Source: Halobellus salinus (GTDB lineage: Archaea > Halobacteriota > Halobacteria > Halobacteriales > Haloferacaceae). From it: DNA of 64,000 bases. Positions 36,378 through 44,043 of the stretch are shown piece by piece (positions within the stretch are counted from its first letter, which is position 1; each line of letters begins with the position of its first letter). The position numbers and the translations under genes were made by a program. The stretch is taken from contig NZ_BMOC01000005.1 of NCBI RefSeq assembly GCF_014646875.1, positions 98,125 to 162,124 of the forward strand, given 5' to 3'. The notes beneath the pieces were generated by a model, which saw only the letters and a list, made by a program, of their open reading frames with translations, was not told where the DNA came from and did no database searches.

Positions 36378-36389
36378 GTTATATAAAAC
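36378..36389 (-). promoter_or_regulatory. TATA element of the dipeptidase gene
   Basis: The minus strand reads gttttatataac, about 26 bases before the ATG at 36358. It is immediately adjacent to two 12-bp direct repeats (36390-36413) that would overlap the BRE and upstream activator position. Confidence 0.6.
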
Positions 36390-36413
36390 TTCGCCACTCA
36401 TTTCGCCACTCAT
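36390..36413. promoter_or_regulatory. Two adjacent 12-bp direct repeats, candidate operator
   Basis: Two exact copies of ttcgccactcat abut in the intergenic region between the divergent dipeptidase and BCCT genes, next to the dipeptidase TATA box. Because an IclR regulator gene follows the transporter, this is a reasonable operator candidate, by position only. Confidence 0.45.
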
Positions 36414-36452
36414 GGCGGGTGTGATCCCGAACCGTGGTAACAGGCGCCAAAA

Positions 36453-36464
36453 CATATATATACC
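36453..36464 (+). promoter_or_regulatory. TATA element of the BCCT transporter gene
   Basis: The sequence catatatatacc lies about 36 bases before the ATG at 36495, predicting a leader of roughly ten bases. Confidence 0.6.
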
Positions 36465-36494
36465 AGGGGTAAAAGTTACTCTGTAGAGTTCAGT

Positions 36495-38153
36495 ATGGCT
36501 CAGGCTAGCGACCAAGGAGCGCTCAAAAGCTTCGTCGACGAGATCGACCCGATCCCCTTCGCACTCGGGGCTCTGGTCACGTTTGTCTTCATCGGGCTTG
36601 CGGCGTTCAGAACCGACTGGGTGTCGAGTCAGATAACCACCGCCTTCGCCGTGTTCGGGGAGGGACTGGCGTGGATGTACTTGCTCGCGATGTTCCTCAT
36701 GCTCGCGATCGCGGTGTATCTCATGCTCAGTCCGTACGGAAAAATCAAACTCGGCGAGGGTGACCCCGAGTACAGCAACTTCTCGTATCTCACTATGTTC
36801 TTTTCGGCGGGGCTGTCGGCGGGGATCGTCTTCTTCGGCCCCGTTGAGGCGTTGACGCATTTCAATACGGTTCCGCCGCTGTTCGCCGGAACCGCCGAAG
36901 CCGGCAGCACCGGCGCGATGGTGCCCGCGCTCGCGTACTCAATCTTCCACTACGGGGTGTCGGCGTGGGGTGGCTACCTCGCGATCGGGATCCCGGTGGC
37001 GTACTACGCGTACAAAATGGACGCTCCGTTCCGGACGTCAACGGTGCTGCTTCCGGTGTTGGGGAAGGACAACCTCGACGGGGTGATCGGCAAGACAATC
37101 GACACTCTGGCGGTGGTTGCCACCCTCGGTGGCATCGCGACCGGATTAGGGTTCATCGCGACCCAGATCCTCACCGGAATCACCTACCGGACCGGGATCC
37201 AGTTCGGGAACCTCGAGACGCTGCTCGCGATCACCGGGATCACAATCATCTTTACGCTGTCGCTTGTGGCCGGAATCGACCGCGGGATCCGGCGGCTCTC
37301 GGATTTCAACATCGTGATGATGGCCGTGCTCTTGGTGGCGACGCTCGTCGGCGGGATGGCGATGAGCAGCATCTCGGCGCTCAACGTTCTCAACACCGGT
37401 GCACTGGCGGTCGGGACCTACGTCGGCAACTTCTTCAGTATGAGCCTGTTCACCGGCACGGGCGTTGAGGGCGGCACCGGGTGGACATCGTTCTGGACGG
37501 TGTTCTACTGGTCGTGGTGGATCGCGTGGGCGCCGTTCGTGGGGCTGTTTCTCGCACGCATCTCGAAGGGACGCACCATCCGGGAGGTGCTTTTCACCGC
37601 TATCGTGACAATGACCACCGTCTCCGTAGTCTGGTTCACCGTCGTCGGCGGCACGTCGATGTGGCTGCAGTTCGCGGGCGTCGCCGACATCCTGGGTGCA
37701 GTCGGCGAGTTCGGCGACGGCGTCGCGGGCTACGCGCTGTTCGGGGCGCTTCCGCTCGGTGCGCTGTGGCAGCCGCTGTTTCTCGTTCTCGTGGTCACGT
37801 TCTTTGCCACCTCCGCTGACTCCTCGACGCTCGCGGTGGCCATGTTGACCACTGGCGGCAAGGAGAACCCATCCAGTCTCAACCGCGTGTTCTGGGGGAT
37901 CCTCCAGGGACTGATCGCGTCGATCCTGGTGGTCCTCGGCGGTGCGAGCGCGCTGCGGTCGTCGGTGATCATCACCGGTGCGCCGTTCGCGGTTGTGTGT
38001 GTCGTGTCGCTGGTCGTCTTCCTCCGACAACTCAGCGACGATCACGGCCACGTGTTGTTCGACGGAAACCGATCGTGGTTCCGGAACCCAAAGCGGACGC
38101 AGTCGACCCAGCCCGTCGAAGACGTGACGGCCGGCGCGCGGAACGACGACTGA
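36495..38153 (+). CDS. BCCT-family (betaine/carnitine/choline) transporter
   Basis: 552 residues with twelve helices. The BCCT signature WTSFWTVFYWSWWIAWAPFV followed by GLFLARISKGRTIREV is intact, as are SAGLSAGIVFFGPVEAL and the aromatic-rich helices that form the cation-binding box. These permeases import quaternary or N-methylated amines driven by Na+ or H+. The C-terminal tail is short and acidic, so it lacks the long osmosensing domain of BetP. It is divergent from the catabolic genes and upstream of the IclR regulator, so it probably supplies the substrate. Confidence 0.95.
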   Translation: MAQASDQGALKSFVDEIDPIPFALGALVTFVFIGLAAFRTDWVSSQITTAFAVFGEGLAWMYLLAMFLMLAIAVYLMLSPYGKIKLGEGDPEYSNFSYLTMFFSAGLSAGIVFFGPVEALTHFNTVPPLFAGTAEAGSTGAMVPALAYSIFHYGVSAWGGYLAIGIPVAYYAYKMDAPFRTSTVLLPVLGKDNLDGVIGKTIDTLAVVATLGGIATGLGFIATQILTGITYRTGIQFGNLETLLAITGITIIFTLSLVAGIDRGIRRLSDFNIVMMAVLLVATLVGGMAMSSISALNVLNTGALAVGTYVGNFFSMSLFTGTGVEGGTGWTSFWTVFYWSWWIAWAPFVGLFLARISKGRTIREVLFTAIVTMTTVSVVWFTVVGGTSMWLQFAGVADILGAVGEFGDGVAGYALFGALPLGALWQPLFLVLVVTFFATSADSSTLAVAMLTTGGKENPSSLNRVFWGILQGLIASILVVLGGASALRSSVIITGAPFAVVCVVSLVVFLRQLSDDHGHVLFDGNRSWFRNPKRTQSTQPVEDVTAGARNDD

Positions 38154-38285
38154 TACGCGGCCGCGTAGGCCGCTCTCGACCACTGTGGTTCGGACGCGGC
38201 GGGTGCGCTGTCGGAGGGGTGACAGTCGCACCCTGTCGGGAACCGAGAACCGAACCGGTTTGTACCGATGCCGAACGGACGCCAA

Positions 38286-38295
38286 TTCTTATACC
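38286..38295 (+). promoter_or_regulatory. TATA element of the IclR gene
   Basis: The sequence ttcttatacc lies about 27 bases before the ATG at 38317, which matches a leaderless transcript and fixes the start choice. Confidence 0.5.
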
Positions 38296-38316
38296 AACTC
38301 CCCGAATACGGGGCGT

Positions 38317-39087
38317 ATGCCAAAGACCCACGACGACGGGGGAACCGTCGGAGCGACCGAGACGTCGTTCGCGATCCTCTCGCACCTCAGAGAACACTCC
38401 GGTGCGACTGTGACAGCGATCGCGACGGCGCTTTCGCTCTCGAAGAGCACGGTGTACAATCACCTCCGGACGCTCGGCCGACTCGGGTACGTGGTCAAGG
38501 AGGACAAGACCTACCACCTGGGGCTGCAGTTTCTGGATCTGGGGAACGCCGCCCGCGACAGGCACGACCTCTACGAGGTCGCGAAAGCAGAGATCGACGA
38601 CTTGGTTTCGAGCATCGGCGAACACGGCTACGTCATGGTCGAAGAGATGGGTCGCGGGGTGTACATCTACCAGTCGAAGACCGCCCGGGGAATCCAGACC
38701 GACTCACACATCGGCACCACCGTCGATCTCCACGCCACGGCCGTCGGGAAGGCCTACCTGGCGTACCTCCCGGAGGACCGGCGGTCACAACTCCTCAACG
38801 AGCTCGACCTCGCCCCTCGAACGGAGTCGACCTACACCGACCGCAGCCGGCTTGAGGCGGAACTGCGCGCGGTCCGTCGACAGGGAGTCGCGTTCAATAA
38901 CGAGGAACGGTTCGTCGGACTGTGTGCGGTGGGTGCCCCCGTGCTGGGCCCTGACGACGAGGTTCTCGCGGCCATCAGCATCTCCGGACCCACCACGCGG
39001 CTGACCGGCGATCGGTACCGAAGCGACATCCCGGAGAAAGTGCGGGAGACAGCCCGGATTATCGGGATCCGAGCGACGTACTCGTGA
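38317..39087 (+). CDS. IclR-family transcription regulator
   Basis: 256 residues. An N-terminal winged helix (ETSFAILSHLREHSGATVTAI, recognition part LSLSKSTVYNHLRTL, wing VVKEDKTYHLGL) is followed by the IclR effector domain: IGTTVDLHATAVGKAYLAYL, GVAFNNEERFVGLCAVGAPV and the AAISISGPTTRL cradle. Such regulators in haloarchaea control catabolic operons. Its place beside the transporter and the divergent amine genes makes it the likely local switch. Confidence 0.93.
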   Translation: MPKTHDDGGTVGATETSFAILSHLREHSGATVTAIATALSLSKSTVYNHLRTLGRLGYVVKEDKTYHLGLQFLDLGNAARDRHDLYEVAKAEIDDLVSSIGEHGYVMVEEMGRGVYIYQSKTARGIQTDSHIGTTVDLHATAVGKAYLAYLPEDRRSQLLNELDLAPRTESTYTDRSRLEAELRAVRRQGVAFNNEERFVGLCAVGAPVLGPDDEVLAAISISGPTTRLTGDRYRSDIPEKVRETARIIGIRATYS

Positions 39088-39462
39088 TAACTGCAGTGTA
39101 GTGTGACCGAACAGTTGTTCGACAAATCTGTTCTCCTGTGCATGAACCGCCACCGCTGGTCGTCCCGGCCACCGGAGTGTGGCGCTGTCAGAAGGAGATA
39201 ACAGACGTACATTTGTGATAAATTGGCTGATGATTCCCCGACAGTCGCAGCGTCCGGGGTGGCGGCCTCAGGGGGTGACCCGGTCCGGCGACCGCCGGTT
39301 CGATGTGCGGTGCTGGCAGGCCAGAATAAATTTGTCATCTGACTATTCGACAGTACTGTAATTTCGCATAATAAATTTGTTGTATTTTTGGAGCTATTGG
39401 AAGTGTATACAGTGCTTTTCGTATTAAGCATAGTTTTGTAAACATATATTTTTATTTTATAT
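39088..39462. other. Gene-free region with a strongly AT-rich core
   Basis: No supported gene. From about 39326 to 39470 the sequence is markedly AT-rich (for example atatatttttattttatattt) against a GC-rich background, and aataaatttgt occurs twice (near 39324 and 39371). It adjoins a kinase remnant and could mark a past insertion, or be a strong promoter cluster or a protein-binding locus. Confidence 0.55.
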
Positions 39463-39701
39463 TTATTCGCTGAACAGCCGTCCGATCGGCAGCGGTGTGG
39501 ACATAACCAGTTCAAGACGAACAGCCGTTCTGCTCTGATCGTCGACAGCATCGGTCTCGATGAACTCGTACCGCGTCCCGCCGTGGTCGGGATCCGTGAG
39601 CGGCACCTCTCGCCTGTGGGCGGCGGCCTCCCGGACGGTCGGAAGCCCAAACCCGGTTCGGTTCTCGGTGGCGGTGTACCCCACTCGGAACCCGTCTCAC
39701 G
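39463..39701 (-). pseudogene. Histidine kinase ATPase-domain tail
   Basis: The minus-strand frame contains GYTATENRTGFGLPTVREAA followed by an acidic strand region, which matches the G2 box (GTGFGL) and last part of a haloarchaeal HATPase domain. An in-frame TGA lies directly upstream and no N-box, dimerisation domain or start is present. The end after about residue 55 also departs from the family and runs into AT-rich sequence. It is a decayed fragment. Confidence 0.5.
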
Positions 39702-39799
39702 GTTCCACTCGGGCACGCTCGGTCCGCCGTCAGCGGTCACAAACCCGCGGGTCAGGTCGTCGACGGTGGCTTTTTGCTCCGCCCGCCGGATTCGACCGT

Positions 39800-40396
39800 A
39801 TGGCAGCCGACACCGACGGGTCGGGCGTTCACGTCGTTGCGCTCTGCGGCAGCCTCCGGGATTCGAGTTGCACCCAGCGGGCCGTAGAGCGCGCGCTCGA
39901 CGGCGCTCGAGCGGCCGGCGGAACCGGCGCGGTGATCGACCTCAGAGAGCACGACCTCCCACCGCTGGATCCGGACGTGGATTCACAGGGCGATAGCGAC
40001 GCGGTCGTCCGACGGGTACGAGGGGCTGACGCCGTGCTCTTGGGGACGCCCATGTACCACGGGTCGTACTCGGGCGTACTGAAGAACGCCTTGGACCACT
40101 GCGGCTTCGACGAGTTCGAGGGCAAAACGGTGGGACTTCTGGCCGTCGCCGGCGGCGGGTTTCCCGTGCCTGCGCTGGATCACCTCCGGTCGGTCTGCCG
40201 GGCGCTGGATGCGTGGGTGCTGCCCCACCAGGTGGCGGTCCCGAACGCCGCCTCGCAGTTCGAGGCGGGGGAGGTCGTCGACGACCGACTCGACGAACGG
40301 GTGCGAGTACTCGGCCGGCGCGTGGTGGCGTACGCGCACATCGAACCCGACACTCCGTCGTTCGAGGCCGACGAGAACGTCGGAGCGGTCGACTGA
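39800..40396 (+). CDS. NADPH-dependent FMN reductase-like flavoprotein
   Basis: 198 residues of the flavodoxin-like reductase family (SsuE/ArsH/azoreductase group). The phosphate-binding loop is CGSLRDSSCTQRAV (about 14-27), and the PMYHGSYSGVLKNALDHCG block near residue 85 contacts the flavin ring. It is cytosolic and supplies reduced FMN or reduces quinones or azo compounds. It is followed by tdk on the same strand with a 71-base gap. Confidence 0.9.
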   Translation: MAADTDGSGVHVVALCGSLRDSSCTQRAVERALDGARAAGGTGAVIDLREHDLPPLDPDVDSQGDSDAVVRRVRGADAVLLGTPMYHGSYSGVLKNALDHCGFDEFEGKTVGLLAVAGGGFPVPALDHLRSVCRALDAWVLPHQVAVPNAASQFEAGEVVDDRLDERVRVLGRRVVAYAHIEPDTPSFEADENVGAVD

Positions 40397-40467
40397 CCGC
40401 GGGCGAACTCTCAGTCCGTGAACCCGGAACAGCAACGGTTTTGCCGCCCGGGACGCCTCCGCACCGT

Positions 40468-41055
40468 ATGCACGCCATCACGAACAGCGGGTGGATCGAG
40501 GTCGTCACGGGGTCGATGTTCTCGGGGAAGACCGAGGAACTCCTCCGGCGGCTCCGGCGCGCGGAGATTGCTGGTCAAGAGGTTGCGGTGTTCAAACCCG
40601 CGGTCGATGACCGGTACGGCGAGGCCACCGTCGGCTCCCACGTCGGCCGACAGTGGAACGCGTCGGTCGTCCCGAGCCAGGGTGAGGGTGTGTGGGAGAT
40701 CCGCGAGGAACTGAACGGCCACGACGTGGTCGCAATCGACGAGGCAAACTTCTTTTCGGCCGACCTGGTCGAGGTCTCCCAGCGGTTGGCCGACGACGGC
40801 CGCCGGGTGGTGGTCTCCGGAATCGACCAGACCTACCGCGGGGAGCCGTTCGAGCCGTTGCCCCAACTGATGGCGGTCGCGGAGTACGTCGACAAGCTTC
40901 AGGCGATCTGCGCGCAGTGCGGCGAGCCCGCAACCCGGAACCAGCGGTTAGTGGGCGGTGAGCCCGCACACGCCGACGACCCGACCATCGTGGTCGGCGC
41001 CGAGGAGTCCTACGAGGCGCGGTGTCGGAACTGTCATATCCTCCGGCGTGACTAA
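40468..41055 (+). CDS. tdk: Thymidine kinase
   Basis: 195 residues, type II (TK1-like) thymidine kinase for deoxynucleoside salvage. P-loop GSMFSGKT (15-22), the general base E92 in IDEANFF, and the zinc-binding cysteines C148, C151, C186 and C189 are all present, as is the VSGIDQTYRGEPF segment. The start ATG at 40468 gives the short N-terminus usual in archaea. It lies 12 bases from the following Yip1-like gene and is probably co-transcribed. Confidence 0.95.
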   Translation: MHAITNSGWIEVVTGSMFSGKTEELLRRLRRAEIAGQEVAVFKPAVDDRYGEATVGSHVGRQWNASVVPSQGEGVWEIREELNGHDVVAIDEANFFSADLVEVSQRLADDGRRVVVSGIDQTYRGEPFEPLPQLMAVAEYVDKLQAICAQCGEPATRNQRLVGGEPAHADDPTIVVGAEESYEARCRNCHILRRD

Positions 41056-41067
41056 CGAAACATAACT

Positions 41068-41670
41068 GTGACAACCTGGGTAGAGAACCCAACCGGTGGC
41101 CGAGACCGCGGCCCTCGCGGCCTCACACGCGCGTGGATCGAGGTTCTGGTTCGGCCGCGGCAGTTCTTTCGCAACGGTGTCGCCCCCGGGGACCAGGCAC
41201 CCGGACTGGTGTTCGCGGTGGCTGTCGCTGTCGCGTACACTGTCGGGTTGTTCGCGTTCGTTCCGTCCCGGATTCCGGAGTGGGCGCTCGGGCCAGGGGT
41301 GTCTGCCGGAGTCGCGCTCGCACTCGTGACGGTCGTGGTGGCGCCCGCGACGCTCCACCTGACCGCAGCGCTCCAAACGGTCGTACTGATTCTTACGGTC
41401 CGCGACCGCGCAGGGGTCAGCGAGACCGTCCAGGTGATCGCCTACGCCGCAGCGCCGTGCGTGATCGCCGGCGTTCCGGTGCCCGCAGTCCGAGCCGGCT
41501 GTGCGCTCTACGCCGGTGCGCTGCTGGTTGTCGGACTCCGGGAGGTCCACGGCACGACGACCGCTCGGGCCACCGTCGCGGGCGTGATCCCCGCGACGCT
41601 GCTGTTCGGGACCGCGTTCGGCGGGGTTGATGCGGGGTTGGCCCTCGCCCGCGCCGCTGGGGTGATCTGA
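41068..41670 (+). CDS. Yip1-domain membrane protein
   Basis: 200 residues from GTG at 41068. An amphipathic N-terminus (RAWIEVLVRPRQFFRNGVAPGDQ) is typical of archaeal Yip1-domain proteins, followed by five hydrophobic helices. The function in archaea is not known; membrane organisation or trafficking-like roles are suggested for the family. It sits 12 bases behind tdk. Confidence 0.83.
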   Translation: MTTWVENPTGGRDRGPRGLTRAWIEVLVRPRQFFRNGVAPGDQAPGLVFAVAVAVAYTVGLFAFVPSRIPEWALGPGVSAGVALALVTVVVAPATLHLTAALQTVVLILTVRDRAGVSETVQVIAYAAAPCVIAGVPVPAVRAGCALYAGALLVVGLREVHGTTTARATVAGVIPATLLFGTAFGGVDAGLALARAAGVI

Positions 41671-41743
41671 CCGGCGATCCAGCCTCCCGTCCGACGGCAC
41701 CGATTCGACAATCGTTTTAGGCACCGCACGTTGTACACACCTA

Positions 41744-43927
41744 ATGGATTGGATTACGCACGACGAGGACGTCTGGTTCGATTTCCGCGGTAACTCCCCA
41801 AAACAACTCACGCCCGGCCGGTACTACAAGGGAACCGTCGATGGGTTCGCCGACTTCGGGGTGTTCGTCGACCTCACGCGTGGCGTCACGGGACTCCTCC
41901 ACCGGAGCGAACTCGACCAGCGGCTGGAGACGCTCGACTGGGAGTCCGGCGACACGGTGTTCGTCCAGGTGAAAAACGTTCGGAACAACGGCAACATCGA
42001 CCTCGGATGGTCGATCCGTCAGTCGGAGTCCGAGTTCCGCGGCGCGCGGGTCCACGACCCCGACGGCGACGCCGACGGCGAGGAGATCGAAAACGGCGAG
42101 GTGGACGGGCCCACGACCGTGAAGAAGACGCCGAAAGGTATCTCGACGAAATCCCGGGCGTCAAACGGGACCGGGTCCGCCGATACGGCCGAGGCGTCAT
42201 CAGCGGACGACGACTCGACGTCTTCAGACGACACCCTGGCGGAAGCAGGAGCCAACGCGGTGGCTGAGACCGCGGCGCCCGAACAGGAGAGCGACAACAC
42301 TGACACGCCCGAGGCCGACGCGGAGGCGGCAGACGCCGGCTCCGACACCGCGTCCCGCCACGGGGCGGAGACGGAGTCTCACGCCGCCGAATCGGACGCT
42401 GAGACGGATGTCGAAGTTGACGACGACGCGGAGCCCGAGCGCGTCACCGTCGACTCGTTGGGTGACCGGGTCGGTGAGACCGTCCGGATCGAGGGCGAGG
42501 TCGTTGGGGCGCGGCAGACCGGCGGCCCGACGATTTTTGAGGTCCGCGACGAAACTGCGGTCGTCGACTGCGCGGCGTTCGTTGAGGCGGGCGTCCGAGC
42601 GTACCCCGAGGTCGGTGAGGCCGACGCGATCCGGCTCGACGGCGAGGTCGAACGCCGACGCGGGGAACTCCAGGTCGAGACCGAGGAACTGACGGCGCTC
42701 TCGGACGGTGACGCCGAAACCGTCGAGCGCCGGCTCGCGGACGCGCTCGCGGAGAAGGCCCGGCCGGAGGCCGTCGAACCGCTCGCCGGCGAGCCGGGTG
42801 TCGAGGCGGTGGAAGCACAGCTCGCGGACGCCGCCGAAGCGATCCGGGCCGCGGTGCTGGAGTCGCGGCCGATCGTGGTCCGCCACGCCGCTACCGCCGA
42901 CGGCTACGTCGCGGGCGCGGCGGTTGAGCGCGCGGTCCTGCCGCTGATCCGCGAGGAACACGCCCGCGCGGACGCGGAGTACCACTTTTTCACCCGCCGG
43001 CCGCTCGACGACCCGGTCTACGGGATGGACGCCGCGACAAGCGACGTGACGCGGATGCTCCAGGACAGCGAGCGCCACGACGAGAAGCTGCCGCTCGTGG
43101 TGCTCGTCGGGATCGGCGGCACCACGGATTCGCTCGACGGCCTCGGCCTTCTCGGTGTCTACGGTGCCTCCCGGGTCGTCGTCGACGCCGAGTCCGTCGA
43201 CACCGGCGTCGTCGACGAGACGAGCGTCCTGGTCTCGCCGGGGCTCACCGACACGGACGCCACAGACCTCTCGACCGGCGCGCTGGGCGCGAACCTCGCA
43301 GCGGCGGTCAACACCGACGTCAGCGCGGACCTCGCGCACCTCCCGGCAGTGAGCTACTGGGAGGCCGCTCCGGACGCGTACACCGACCTCGCGGCTGACG
43401 CGGGCTACGGCGCCGACCGGACGAGCGAACTCCGCGAGGCCATCGCGCTGGAGGCGTACTACCAGTCCTACCAGGACAAGCGCGAGCTCATCACGGACCT
43501 GCTGTTCGAGGACGACGGCGGGCTCGCGGGCCACGTCTCCGAGCAGTTCCGGAGCAAACTCGACACGGAGGCCGAGACCGCCGAAGCGAACCTCGAACTA
43601 CGGGACGTGGGCGGCGCTTCCGTCGGCGTGCTCAACGCCGACTCCTACAGCCACCAGTACGACTTCCCGCCGACGGCGCTGCTCGCGGACGCACTCCACC
43701 GCCGCGCCGACGACCGGACCGCCACCATCGTCTACTCGATGGACGAACTGTTCGTCAGAGCGCCTGACGGGGTCGACGTCCGTGCGGCTGCGGCCGCTGC
43801 CCGGGAGGCGGTGCCCGAGGGCGGCGTCACCGCTGTCGGCATCCGCCAGAACCGCATCGAGTTCCTGTCGGGTGCGCGCGAGGCCGTCGTTGACGCCGTC
43901 GCCGACGCGGTCGTCGCCCAGCTCTGA
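41744..43927 (+). CDS. S1-OB-DHH family protein (RecJ-like)
   Basis: 727 residues. An S1 RNA-binding domain (PGRYYKGTVDGFADFGVFVD, residues 25-95) is joined by an acidic linker (110-230) to an OB fold (ERVTVDSLGDRVGETVRI...), and then to a DHH phosphoesterase-like domain and a DHHA1-like C-terminus. The first DHH motif reads VVRHAATADGYVAG (about 378-391), where active members have Asp-rich DHD or DAD; the loss of carboxylates suggests weakened or absent nuclease activity. It is upstream of elp3 on the same strand. Confidence 0.85.
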   Translation: MDWITHDEDVWFDFRGNSPKQLTPGRYYKGTVDGFADFGVFVDLTRGVTGLLHRSELDQRLETLDWESGDTVFVQVKNVRNNGNIDLGWSIRQSESEFRGARVHDPDGDADGEEIENGEVDGPTTVKKTPKGISTKSRASNGTGSADTAEASSADDDSTSSDDTLAEAGANAVAETAAPEQESDNTDTPEADAEAADAGSDTASRHGAETESHAAESDAETDVEVDDDAEPERVTVDSLGDRVGETVRIEGEVVGARQTGGPTIFEVRDETAVVDCAAFVEAGVRAYPEVGEADAIRLDGEVERRRGELQVETEELTALSDGDAETVERRLADALAEKARPEAVEPLAGEPGVEAVEAQLADAAEAIRAAVLESRPIVVRHAATADGYVAGAAVERAVLPLIREEHARADAEYHFFTRRPLDDPVYGMDAATSDVTRMLQDSERHDEKLPLVVLVGIGGTTDSLDGLGLLGVYGASRVVVDAESVDTGVVDETSVLVSPGLTDTDATDLSTGALGANLAAAVNTDVSADLAHLPAVSYWEAAPDAYTDLAADAGYGADRTSELREAIALEAYYQSYQDKRELITDLLFEDDGGLAGHVSEQFRSKLDTEAETAEANLELRDVGGASVGVLNADSYSHQYDFPPTALLADALHRRADDRTATIVYSMDELFVRAPDGVDVRAAAAAAREAVPEGGVTAVGIRQNRIEFLSGAREAVVDAVADAVVAQL

Positions 43928-44043
43928 GCGGTATCGAGCGGCGAAACCTCTCACATCACGCGTCCCGGAGCGACACGCTTAACCGCGAAACAGGCGGATG
44001 AACGTCAAATGAGTCGTCGTCCCTCTGATCGACGGGAAGGTGA

